Shown: positions 26,199 to 38,300 of the stretch, in pieces | Layout of the letters: each line of letters begins with the position of its first letter | Numbering within the stretch: position 1 is the stretch's first letter | From: Echiichthys vipera | Lineage: Eukaryota; Chordata; Actinopteri; Perciformes; Trachinidae | Reading direction: 5' to 3' | Length of the DNA stretch: 64,000 bases | Assembly (NCBI GenBank): GCA_963691815.1 | Contig: OY829661.1 | Coordinates: 15,686,849 to 15,750,848 of the forward strand | Position numbers and translations under genes: made by a program | The notes under the pieces: model-generated | Databases searched by the model: none | Told to the model about the DNA's origin: nothing | The model's input: the letters and a program-made list of their open reading frames with translations, nothing else

Positions 26199-29100
26199 TT
26201 AGCTTCCATTGAGCAGCATCTCTGTCCCAGGCGTTTCAGGACAAGCCCGCGTGGAAGTGTCCCCCAGTCGAGGAGGTGCAGTCCGCAACATAAGCTTGCC
26301 AACAGCCAGACCTCCTGAGACTAACCCTCCAGGAGACAGAGACTTCCTGAAAATCAGAAAGACAGGAAGAAAAGGAAGAATAGAATGAAAGAGGGAAATC
26401 AATGTCTCGTCAAAGACGACTCTTACCGAAAGCCATCCTGTGAAACACAGGTTAGCATGGTAATTCACCTGAAGGCCATCTTTTTCAGCAAGTGAGCATC
26501 CATCTTTTTTGTTGAAGGACCCTCTGTTTGGGCGTGCTCCTCCACAGGAGAAGAGAGGAGTGGAGACGAGCAGTGTGGTGGGAGGAGGAGGGAAGCATCC
26601 TGAGACTGTGATGTGGCCAGGTCTAAAGACTCCTGAGAGGCAAAAATGATCAAAGAATGATACAGAGGTTTGGTTGTGCATGAACGGGTTACATTTAATC
26701 TGCTGTAATGTATGTAAGCCTTTCATAGTGTCCGTGTAGTTTCATAGACGTGGTGTTCATATGTTTTTACTGTATATGGTCCATCACTGGTGGGAGTCAC
26801 ACAACGATACCAACCTGAGAAGTGATCTCTTGGTGGTCTGATTCCTCCATGTCAAGAGCGCACAGTTCAAGCTCAATGTCTCGATCTGGGTCCGGGTCGC
26901 TCTCTGCCCGGACCGGACCCTGAATGTAGGTGGCCTGACGGGCTTGCAGATCAGACACAACTTTTTCTCCACTGCTTATTGAAGTTCGACGGCAGTGAAG
27001 ATCTGATGCACAAAGCTGCTCACTAAAACACATACAGATAGATTGTTAACCCCTTTTTAAATACAGTGCATTGGAATTGTACATTTCTCAGCATCAGTAG
27101 AATATAATAAATGTAAAATAAAACATTACATTGTGTGTTAATGGCCTGGTAATTGTAAAAAATAATAATGGTCATTAAAACGTGTCAGTATATTGGAAGT
27201 ATATTAGAATCATCAATGCAGAGGGCTTTCCTGACTGCCCAGTGGGGTTTTACCACCCAGCTAGCAGCTCTATTTTTAGTCTGACCACAGAGAGGAAATG
27301 GCTGAAGCACAATGAGATAGGAGAAAGAGATGAGAGAGGACGAGTGAGAGCCAATGTGTTGAGAACCATAAGAAATGAACATTCACGAGGGATCCGAGGA
27401 TCTTAATCAGAGAGAAATCAAACCTGTAGTGTGAAATTGCCTTAATCAGGCTCACATAATTTTGTAGCAGGTTATAAACCTTCAGATTTTTTTACTGTTC
27501 AATCCTCCCAGAGTGTGTGTGTTTCTCCATAGTTCAACAACATGTAAGACCTGAAGGAAAATAAGATGCAAAAAAAAAGGATTAAAGAAAAGTGCGTGTG
27601 AACGTGTTCCGTACCTCTCTAGGAAACTGGAGTGGCTGGAAGAGTCTGAGCCTCTGGAGCTCCACCTGTAGTCGCTATGATCCAAGTGGTAATCTTTGAG
27701 AGAAGAACAATGGAGACAAAAAAATTAAAGACATTTACTTCATTAGAATTTCAATCAAACATGTATCTGCATCTGAATATTAAACAGTTTCCAACTTTAA
27801 TTTAGAGACTTCAAAAACAAAGCAGATTAAAGCAATTCTTACCTTTCCTGCATGTCTCACAGCACTTCTCTCCCGAGTCCCACCCTTTTCCCCCTGTCTT
27901 TACTCTGACGTTCCCCCCACACGGTGAGAGAGACATGCGTTCCGGTGCCATGGGAAGTCCGAAGTTTCAGACCTCCAACTATTCAAAGTGTACTGGAATG
28001 CCTGTCAAAGTGGAACCTCCTACTACTTCCACTTTGATAGGCATTCCAGTGCACTTTGCCTAGTTGGAGGTCGGAAACTTCGGACTTCCATGGCACTGGA
28101 ACGCAGCATGAACAGCGCAAGTGAAACGGAGTGAAGGATGATGGGCAGGAAGCATGGCATATAATTTTATTCAGACCGAGTAAAATGATTGGTCAGACTT
28201 TAATCAAAAATATTTGAGAATTTAATATTTTTGAATTTCAACTTATGACTTCTTTTACATTTTACTGTGCCATACTCTTATAAGGAGCATTTTAAGATTA
28301 CAAAAGAAAAGTGTTTAAGTGCCAGAAAGGTAAGAATTGCGTTAAATAGAAACATAATTCCAAATAGAACATCATCATGGTGAAATATTAATAATAAAGG
28401 ACTTTTATCCCTTCTCACCTTTAAAGTTGATGGGTGTGGTGTTGGCACTGCCCTGGCAGGCCGTGGCTTGGATTGGGTCAGTAGTGTGGTAGCCCGTACG
28501 AGATGCTCTTGATATGGCACCCCACTTGGAGATAATGGGCCCCTCACTAAAGGGAATAATCGGGTCCTCATCTTTCAAGCGCCGGTAGTGATCCAGCGAA
28601 TGCAACCATCGCTTTCCAACACCACTATTACTACTGCTAACGCCACTACCTCCACCTCCGTTACTGTCCAACTCCTGCACGAGAAAAACCCAGACGCGGT
28701 TAGAACACATCCGTACGCTGTCGCAGAGATATTGAAATGAAAAAATAATTTGTTTTCAGATGCGTGCCTGCGCCTACTTATGGGTGTGGGAAGAGTCTCA
28801 CCGAGTGCTCTGAGCAGGAGTGAGCCGAAGTATGTGCAAGTGTTTCCGTCTCGAAGGGGCTGAGGCAGGGGCCGATGGTGCCACAGGACCACGGAGAGTA
28901 GTGTGCTAAACTTTCCTCGCCTCTGAACCTGCACCCCACGCACTGGCCTCCACTGCTCTCCACATGCTGAAAGAGAGGCACATTGAAAAATGATGGTGAG
29001 ACACACATTGTTCGTATTGCGAGATCTAAATTAATTTGCCAAGCCCTTTTTTTAAAGAGACAGAAAAAGAAATACCCAGTAGCAGTGTTTTTTCAGTATT

Positions 29101-32100
29101 TCGAGTAGAGCACATTTAACTATACAGTGACAGTCAAGATGGCACAAGGGCTCATCAGTAAGCACTCTAGAGATCAAACAGTAATATTCTTTAGTGCATA
29201 CGAAATAGAATTTAATTATGTATGTATACTTTTACATTTTGTGCCTAACTTAAAGTATATTTAACATGTGTTAAATACACTTTCTTAAAAGTGTGCTTCA
29301 ATTTCAAACTCAATTTCATATAGATATTGCAACTTGGTCTAGACCTACATATGTGAAGTGTCTTGAGATACCTTTTGTTATGATTTCACACTATAAATTA
29401 AATTGTATTGAATTGAGAATAGATGTCTTTCAGTTTTAAGTCTTTACATTTATATACTATTTCCGCAATAATTTAAGTTGTATTTGATTGTACATTATTG
29501 AAAGTGTAATGTAAATTGTACACAAGTGTACTTTTAAAAAGTATACTAAATTGCAAATTAAGTGTACTTATGTAAAGTATACTTTCAAGTCCTTTCTAAT
29601 ACACTATAAGTATGCTTCATCATAGTGTACTTTAATTTTACTTCATTAAAAGTGTGTTTTGGTATACATACAAAGAGTAGCTATCTGCATGTTGTATTTT
29701 CTCTGACAGTCCAAAGACATGCAGATTTGGTGTAATAGACTCTAAATTGCCCATTGAATGTGAGTGTGTATGGTTGTCAGTGTCACATGTAAAATGAATA
29801 TCAAACAAAAGGTGTTTTTTAAAGAGGGCTCATAAACCTCATATCAGCCTTGGTTACTGACCTGCTGCCTCTCTGCTGCCATCCCCGTGGCAAGCACTGG
29901 ACATCATTAAATAGAAATAGCCCGTCTTTTTGCTCTTGTTGGCTTATGCTTGTTATGCAGAGGCATCAGAAATAAATTGAGATATGTGTGCAAACACTTA
30001 AAGAGTCCATGTGGTTTCTTTAATCATTTTAGAGCGGATGTCTTCACAAAAACATATCTGACATGCTTTAAAACAAAGCTTTACTCAGCTGAAAGCCTGA
30101 GTCACTGCTTGTTAAAGTCTCTCCTCTCCCTTTTTTCTTTCTCTCACACACACCCACCCACACTTGCACATATGCCACAATTGTGCACTGCTATGATATC
30201 TCGCTCCACAGTTGCTAAGCAACTATCTCCCACTGAAATAGCATTGGGCACAGCTGAGGCGCAAGCTTTTGGGATGGGAATTAAGTCCTACATAGTTTTA
30301 AAATGGTAAAATACACAAGCAATGTATTGCAGGTGGCTGCAGTGACATTATCAACAATCTGGTCATGGTGGCATTATAATTGTAACTGTCATGCCTATTA
30401 AAGATATTGTGTGTGTAGATATGTCATCTTTCTTATTTGCTTTCTACCTCAGTTCCAAAATCGATGGTGAAGATGGGGGAGGACTGGGAGGGCCTGTTGG
30501 CGCTGTGATGATGGTGATGATGAGCCCACTGCTCCTGCTTCCTTCTGAACAGATCCTCGTAGCCGAGGGGAACACGACCATAATCCTGACGAGGGAACAT
30601 TGGACAAGACAGGAAGAGCGAGGAAGAAACGAGAGAGCAGATACCTATATTAACAACATAATAATAGATTTGAACATTTATTCAGACTCATAGATACTAG
30701 AACATGTTTACATGCTTATGCTTCATATTAGGAATGATTATTATGGATTTTTGCTCAACATTGCCAAAAAAATAAACTGCCTACCCCAGCTTTAAGACCA
30801 TCTCCCAAAATAATCCCAGTCTGCTCTGATTCATCAGCTAACCAGGTCTTCCTCAATTTTCTCTCTTGGCGTCTTTGCTGAATGACTGTAACAGCTCTGT
30901 AGCGAAACTTTCCGCCAATAGACCTTTTCAAAGGTGTAAGCATAAACGTTCTAAATGTGTCCAAGTTTGATTCCTGTTGCAGTGAATGTGAATGACATCA
31001 GCTCACAGGAAGTTAACAAGGACCAGTTTGATACTTCCACAGTATTTATATTGCACCTTGATCTGCTTTATAATAAAAAAAGACGTGAAAATTTCACTTT
31101 TTACAGTAGGAGGCATTTGGGACTGCTCGTAAATGCATAACTAATACAGTAATTTGACTTTCAAGTTAAATCATATTTGTAAACAATCTCCGTCCATCTG
31201 TTCCCAACTTTAGGTTCTCTGATTGCATTTTTTATTTGGTCTAGACCTAGACATCAGAGCAGACAGAGGAGCCTTTCTGAAGATATGGGTGTGGAAACAA
31301 TAAAAAAACAACAGCTGTCCATTATAATGCAGAACAACAACTCTCCAATAAAAAAATAGATATTATTAATAATTATTAATATTAGTGTATTTTATGAGAT
31401 TGCCATACAATGTAAGGCTGCCTTCCTCACCATACTGTATGCTGTACAGACAGGTGGTGGACACAAAAGGCATATTGATTTATTTTCATTGCACACACTG
31501 TTTAGACTTAATTTACCTTTTGATATTTTGCAGCCATTTGTTGTGTCCTGAATTAATAATCTCTATTACAGGTATTGTGGCCAGATGGCATTATTGGTAA
31601 AATATACTACAGTACTGCAGTAGTCATACTGTTAATGCTATAGAATGATTTGAGAAGTAGAGTGGGGGAGGCAGAGACGTATTTGGGTGAGAAGTGGGAG
31701 GACTACAGAGGAGGTTGAAGCTACATACTGCAGCTCTGTGGCTGGCAGGGAAGGTAGAGGTGAGAGCGAGATGATATGTGGGTGTAAAAAGACAAACCGA
31801 AGGAAAGGAAATGTTGCTGAAAAGAATGCAGCAATAAGTCTGCACAATTCAAGACAGAGCAACATCCATTAATACTGAATTTTCCCTTCATATTCCGAAA
31901 GCCACAGTTCAGATATTTTGTGAAATCGAGAAAAGGGAAAACACAGAAAGAAAGCCATTTTGATAAAACTCACCCGGGAGAGATCATTATTTTTTAATAA
32001 CCGCATGGCTCAGAGTGGATTATCTATCTAATAGTATGCCCAGTCATTAATAATTACAACACATTGTTGTTGTTTTTAACACAGAGCATTTCAGACAGAC

Positions 32101-35100
32101 ATGATGAGAAAAATGATGTTTTTGAATATTAAAGCATGACGACGTGTTCTAGTAGAAACCCAGAATACAAGTATGAACCAGAAAATGAGAAAAATATTGG
32201 AAGGTATGATGCTGAAGTAACAGCCAGTTTTGAATGGATATGATATCTTAAACTAAAACAGTGATGCAAAAGTTATATCAGAGGTGTGTTGTCTTCTAAA
32301 AATAAGTCCCTCCAGCCAGTCAGAAGTGACTTCTCCCCATGGCCATGTATTAAGATGTGCATTATTTTGCCTACCCTGTGCAGCCCTGCGCGGTGTTCAG
32401 CTCCAGAGCAGTAGTTGCTGTCTAGAGAGTTGAACCTCTCCCTGAGTGGAGGCTGGTAGACAGAGGAATGCAGCACCTCTGGAGGCAGTGAGTTACTCCT
32501 GGCATCCTCTCTGTGGTACAGCTGTAAATGATCATCATCATCATCAGTGTAAGTCACAGAATAATCAAAGTAACAGTAATATGATGATTAACGAAAGGTT
32601 CACCTGAGGCCTCCATACTCTCCTGCTGTCATAGAGGGGAGCATAAACACCATGAGCAGGAGCCAGAGGCCCATACTGGGGCTGCCCCGGGTGGTGGTGA
32701 AAGGCAGGAGGTCCCATCCGATCTCTTGCCGGTTGTGGTGGGTACCCCGAAGAAGAGGAGGAAGGTGGGTGGGGCACTTGAGCGTCACCGGGGTAGGAAG
32801 ATGGCGGAGGGCCAATCGAGGGAGGCATGGATGATTCTGGGACGTTGGAGGAACGAAGGAAGCGAGCCATGCAGGGTTTGTGAGGAGGATGGAGGGTAGA
32901 TTGACAGTAGGAACCTGCTGGAGAGGAGGAGGAAAGAACAGAACAGAATAGAACAGAAAATGAATTTCCACTTTCCCAAGACAACAATAAAGTTTTTTTT
33001 TCATTCAAGCTTTTAATTAAAAATTAACTCACAGGTTGGCTGATAATGAGGCGTGTCATATGCAGAGTGGGGTTCCTGATAGTACAGCTCTGATGCCTGA
33101 GAAGGATGTGGTGCCCGCAGCATGAACTGACCATGCTTGGGCATAGGAGCGCCACCATCACCTCGCCCAACTGTTGTCAAGGGAGACGACGCTGAGGAGT
33201 GGCTGACCGGAGTCATTGGAGGGGAGATGGGCTTACTGATGCACAGAATGACAACATACAGAAACCAATGAACAAATGAATGCCCTTCAGGCTGAGTTGG
33301 GGATGTCTCATGTCAAACCTTCCCAACATGACTTTTCTACCAAAATCAAATATAAATATTCAATATATGCAAATCCACATATCAGGTAGCTTGTAAATGT
33401 AAATGAAAGAAAACAACACTTTTTGAAGGTGAAATGCAATGTTTGTTATATCTTACCTCTTAAAAAACCTCAAAGTTTGGAACCATGCATTCAAATGTAC
33501 ATTTATATATTGTTCTTTTTTTTTTTTATTGCTTAGTTACTTTTTGCAATCTGACTCCACATAAATAAAAGTGCAAAACTTGGAGTAAAATTACGCTTAA
33601 GCATCAGTGCATAAGTGGATGAACGATCTTACTGTTCAGTTGACCTTGATGTGTTTCTGGCAGATAGCCCGTTGGACCCCTTGCACCCGTTGGACCCACT
33701 GGACCCGTTAGCCCCGTTGGATCCGTTTGGCACCACTCTTTTAATTTCCTCCATCATGTCAGGCCCTCTGGAGATCAGCTGGGGGTGATTCAGACCAGGA
33801 ACTCCCTCAGTCAGGGAGACAGTGTTTTCCCCTGTTCCTTTGAGCCCTTGCCCCACGCCTGCAGACACATCCGTGTGGATGCTGCCTTCCATGGTGAAGG
33901 TTTTACACATAACCCCCGGTGCTAACGGGAATGTGCGGCTCACGCTGCTGCTCTTCTTGTTTCTCACTCTAAATCTGTAAAGAGAAGACGGGACAACAGG
34001 GAATTCAGTACAATGGGGAAGAATTATGTTTTGCTGAGAGGAGAGAATCTTAATAAACATGTTGTGATTGGATATTTGCACTAAGGACCTCTTGTAAATC
34101 CTCTTATAAATACATATTAGATAAATAAAACCTAATTAAAAAGGGGAACTTGGGGAAAGCTGTAATCAAACAGATGAGAGCAGAATGAAGGCTCTAAAGG
34201 CCTTAATGTAATAAAGATATTTGTCTCATTTTGCCTCTTGTACAGATTCTTAAGTTAATAGGGTCCTTGTAGTTATAAAACATAGAATAACTCCCACAGT
34301 TGGACAAGCAGACTTCTGTCTAACATTTTATGTAAGTATAAATGCAACCTTATGGGTTATTTTCTATCTTGAAGACAGTGAGTCTTTCAGAGTGTATGTG
34401 TGCTCTTACTTCTCCAGCTCATCCTGCGTGTGTGCAAATGTACAGTTGGTTCCTCGGGGACAGCCCCCCTGCTGACGAAGGTCTCGGCACATGCTGGTTT
34501 TGTACTTGCTGTTGGCCTGAGGCTGTAAAACACAAAGATACATTAACTGTACAATCAAACTGAATGCAGGCAAGTCTTTGATAAAGACTACAATTAACTT
34601 ATGATGCTTCGTCTGAAGTTGTACGATATCATTATCATAAAAAATTTGTGAGACTTAATAAGGATCAGTTATAAGTGTAAAGTTCACAGCAAAGTGTTAG
34701 TTAATGTTTACTCTTAACAGTGTCTATAAGCTGTTGCTGCGACTAATTAACTATAGCCATAGTAATTCCATTTTTTATTCACAGACTGTTACTATTCATT
34801 ACAGTAGGTGTTGAGAAGGAAAAGCCTAAGATTCCAAACAGATGTCGAAGACAATGTGTTGACAAAAATGAATGAAATCACAAGTCAAAGCCAACAAACA
34901 GGTGTGGACAGACTACACAGGATAGCTGCAAAACACTAGACAACTAAAAGAATAAACGATAAGAGACTTTTATAATCGCCTTTGTGGTACATATTATCCA
35001 TGGAAAACATATTTAGTGTTTATAGAAAGGAAGCCATTTTTGAAAGGGTTTGCTTCCAAAGCAAACACACAACAGCATTTACTGGTTTACAGAGCTCAAA

Positions 35101-35271
35101 ACACAAGTATCATGGTGTGATCACTCATCTTTTACATGTTATTTTCTGACATGAAGAAAAGTAAGAGATTTCTTTGACCCACAGAGTGTCTGGAATGATG
35201 ACAGCTATATTAAAATGTCTTATAAAAATATTGGTAATTAGATAGGAGTATGAATTTATTCTAATAAATTG

Positions 35272-35311
<40 letters not shown>

Positions 35312-38300
35312 AGATAAATAAAAGCTCTATATCTCCTAAATTTGATTAAGCATGTGAGAATCTGGGACTGGACCAGATCTTGTTTTTGATATTTTAAATG
35401 TATTTCTCTGTGAGATGACACGAGCTGATACTGACAAACAGGAAAGCTTCAACCTCTATGTATTCTACAATACTATATCATTAAGAACACTCATTGTAAT
35501 GCTGTAATATCCTGAGACCAGAGACCCTGTTATGTCCCTTTAACCATTTAAGAAGCCACAGCCAAGAGGAACAAAGTGTGCTGCCTGACCCTGAACATCT
35601 TATCTTCCATTTCAACGGCCTTCTATGGTGCATGGATGGAGCAGAAGTACAACGTCTGCCCTTTACTTTTCTGCTGGGGTTTATGATCTCTCACATTTCC
35701 TTTAGCTCATCTAATTTCTTGCATTGTGTCATGAGCGTACCTGCGGAGCGTCGTGGCTCTTCTTGCTGAAGTTCTGTATGAATTCCACAAGTCCGTGAAC
35801 CACCAACTTCACAGCCAGCATCACACTTTCCAGCTCCTCCCACGATGGTGCCGGGGCATCTGCACACAGATTAACAATGTGGTCTGTTTAGAAGACATTA
35901 CTGCACAAAGTTTCAAAAAAGTTTAGGTAGCAGCAAAGCTAGACAGAATATAGCATGTATCAGAAGAAACAGAGATTAGACCATAGACTGTGTGCAATAT
36001 GACTAGTGTCTAGTCTCCTTGATGTCACCAATACGTTTCCGAAAAAAAACATAAGCTCAAAGTGGGTGGCAGTGCCTGATGCTGCCTGCTCCCAGCTAAT
36101 TCCAAAATGGGCTAAGATGTGGAGCGTGGATGAAGCTAACGGTGGGCCGAATGAAGCCTACAGTCTATGCTAGCCACCTGTGACGGCACCCAAGGGACAC
36201 TCAAAGCGGCATGAACAATAATCATGCAGAATTTGAAGCCTTAACATAATTTAAACGGGAGCTGTATAAGAATTCACCCCCACGTACAGTTGTCATGAAT
36301 GGGGAAATTAGCTCTTAGTTCTTTCTTGTGCACTATTAAGGATTAAGATTTAATTTGTTGTAAATATTTTGTGCTTATTGCACCGTGGGATCAGAAAGAA
36401 ACGTATTCTCTGTTTGTCAAATCAAATCAAATCAAATCAATCTAGGTAGCACAAAGTGCCTTACAGAAAATAAAAGTAAAACAAAAAACAAAACAAAACA
36501 TGAACAACAAAGAAACACCATGAAAATTCAAACCTCCCACCCCCAAAAATATACACCCAGAGATACACAAAGTCATACACACTCATGCCCACACATAGCC
36601 ATACACACATCCACAAACACCCACAAACATACACTCGCTCTTGCTGGGGAGACATGGCTAGGCACCGAGATCAGAGGTGAGGAAGGTATGTCTGGTCTAT
36701 GGGGATTAACTTGACTTTGGAGCCAGCCTCAAGTGGTCATTCGAGGAACTGTAGTTTTTGGCACTTTTGTGTTGGCTTCATTGTTCAGCTGTGGAGGCTG
36801 CCTCCTGGTATTTGTTTCATGACAAAATATGTAACAATCAGGGCGGCCGGTGGCACAGTGGTTGGAGCATTCACCACATGTAAAGAGGCTGAAGGTCCTT
36901 GAGGCAGCGGCCGCAGGTTGGAGTCGAACCTGCGGCCCTTTGCTGCATGTCTCCCCTTCTCTCTCACCCTATTTCCTGTCTGTCCTTTCTAATAAAAAGG
37001 CTTGAAAACTGCCAAAAAATCTAAAAAAACAAAACAATCAACTTTAGGTGAAAAAACCTAATTCAGAATACAGTACATTGAGTGCAGTACTATCTAAACT
37101 CAAACACCCTGCTGGTCATCCTGCTTTGAATAATAAATATTGAACACACAAGATGAATATGTAGTTTTAATCATTTCTTTTGTGCTTGTTAATTACAGCG
37201 TGCCTATTTTCTTTACTTTTCAATCTCACTAATCTTTGCGGAACAGGGAACAATTAAGTCCTTTATTCTGAGAAGTGCAAATCATTCAGATGCATTAGCA
37301 TTCATTCAGATGAACCCAGTTCAATAAAGCAAAGTACCTGGATTGTGGTCTATGTTGGCTAGTAGCTCTAGGTGTGGTCTAAGGCTTGTGAGGTTGGCGG
37401 GGTCTCCTGTCCTCTGCAGAACGATCGTCAACTCCTGAACGCTCTTTGCAAACGATTCTGGAGACTGCAACTGGAGCAGAAGATAGAAGAAGAGAGTGAG
37501 TCTTTAAAAAAAGAAAGAAGAATAGAGGAATGTATTTGTCCTGTGCTTCTGTTTTATAAAGGTTTGTTATACCCACTGGGTGAATTTACATGGCAAGTGA
37601 TCGCTAATGATCAGCATATGAGTCATACTGGTACCTTGTCAATAATGGACTGCATATGTGACTTGTGGACCAGGTCTCCGTAGAGCAGAGAAGACCATTG
37701 CTCGGGTGAAATTCGTAGACCCGCCTCCATGGCGATGTGGACGATCTGAGCGTCATGTTCTCTCCGGAGAGCCTCGTAAGTTCGAAACTCTTCTTTCAGC
37801 TGCATCAGTGAGGAGTCTTCATCACGCTTGGTCACCTTACAGACGATGGAGTGAGAGAATAGGCAAGAGGGGGAATTGAGCGACAGGAAAGTGAGAAGAA
37901 AGATGAGGGAAAAAAGGAGGGCATGGATAGATTATTATCTTTTGTAAGACTTTAGTCCTTCCTTGACTTCCTAAATGTTTTCTTGTATAGACCATACATA
38001 ACACTTAAAATGTAGTAGACTGATAATTTTACACTTTTGCATCTTGACTGGAATGAAAAGTTAGATTTTATTATTGATATTTGATGTTATCTAGTTATAA
38101 TATAATTTTCAAAAAATAACATTTTTATTTGCACTTTGCTTCGCACTGCTGCAGTTCTTTTATTTTACTTGATTTAATGCATTTTACCAATTTTAATACT
38201 TGTAACTATAGTTAATATCATTAAATGGGTTTTATTTTCCATCTGATGTTAGTATATACTCTATTTTACCTACATGTTTTGTATGAAAGTTGCTATAAAA

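Larger units (their letters stand above)
26199..30585 (-). other. rc3h2: rc3h2 exons 13-19: C-terminal region and stop
   Basis: Residues about 778-1162. Exon 13 carries six histidines in a row (QWAHHHHHHS) and ends FTIDFGTE. Exon 14 has HYSPWSCGTIGPC. Exon 15 has DEDPIIPFSEGPIISKWGAI and TGYHTTDPIQATA. Exon 16 has YRWSSRGSDSSSHSS. Exon 17 has PDRDIELELCALDMEE. Exon 19 ends EMLLNGS and TAA at 26201-26199. Between exons 16 and 17 I do not find the Leu/Gln-rich segment (LELQQAKSNSLLLQREANAL in human), so this protein is shorter there. Confidence 0.88.

Noticed and set aside
26199..26726. A single 175-residue ORF at the rc3h2 end
   Set aside because: It reads through introns in a frame that is only partly that of rc3h2. 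The spliced exons 26469-26632 and 26199-26346 explain the true coding part.
36841..37030. tRNA gene
   Set aside because: A-box and B-box-like blocks are present, but no cloverleaf can be drawn and the sequence runs into a SINE body shared with two other copies.
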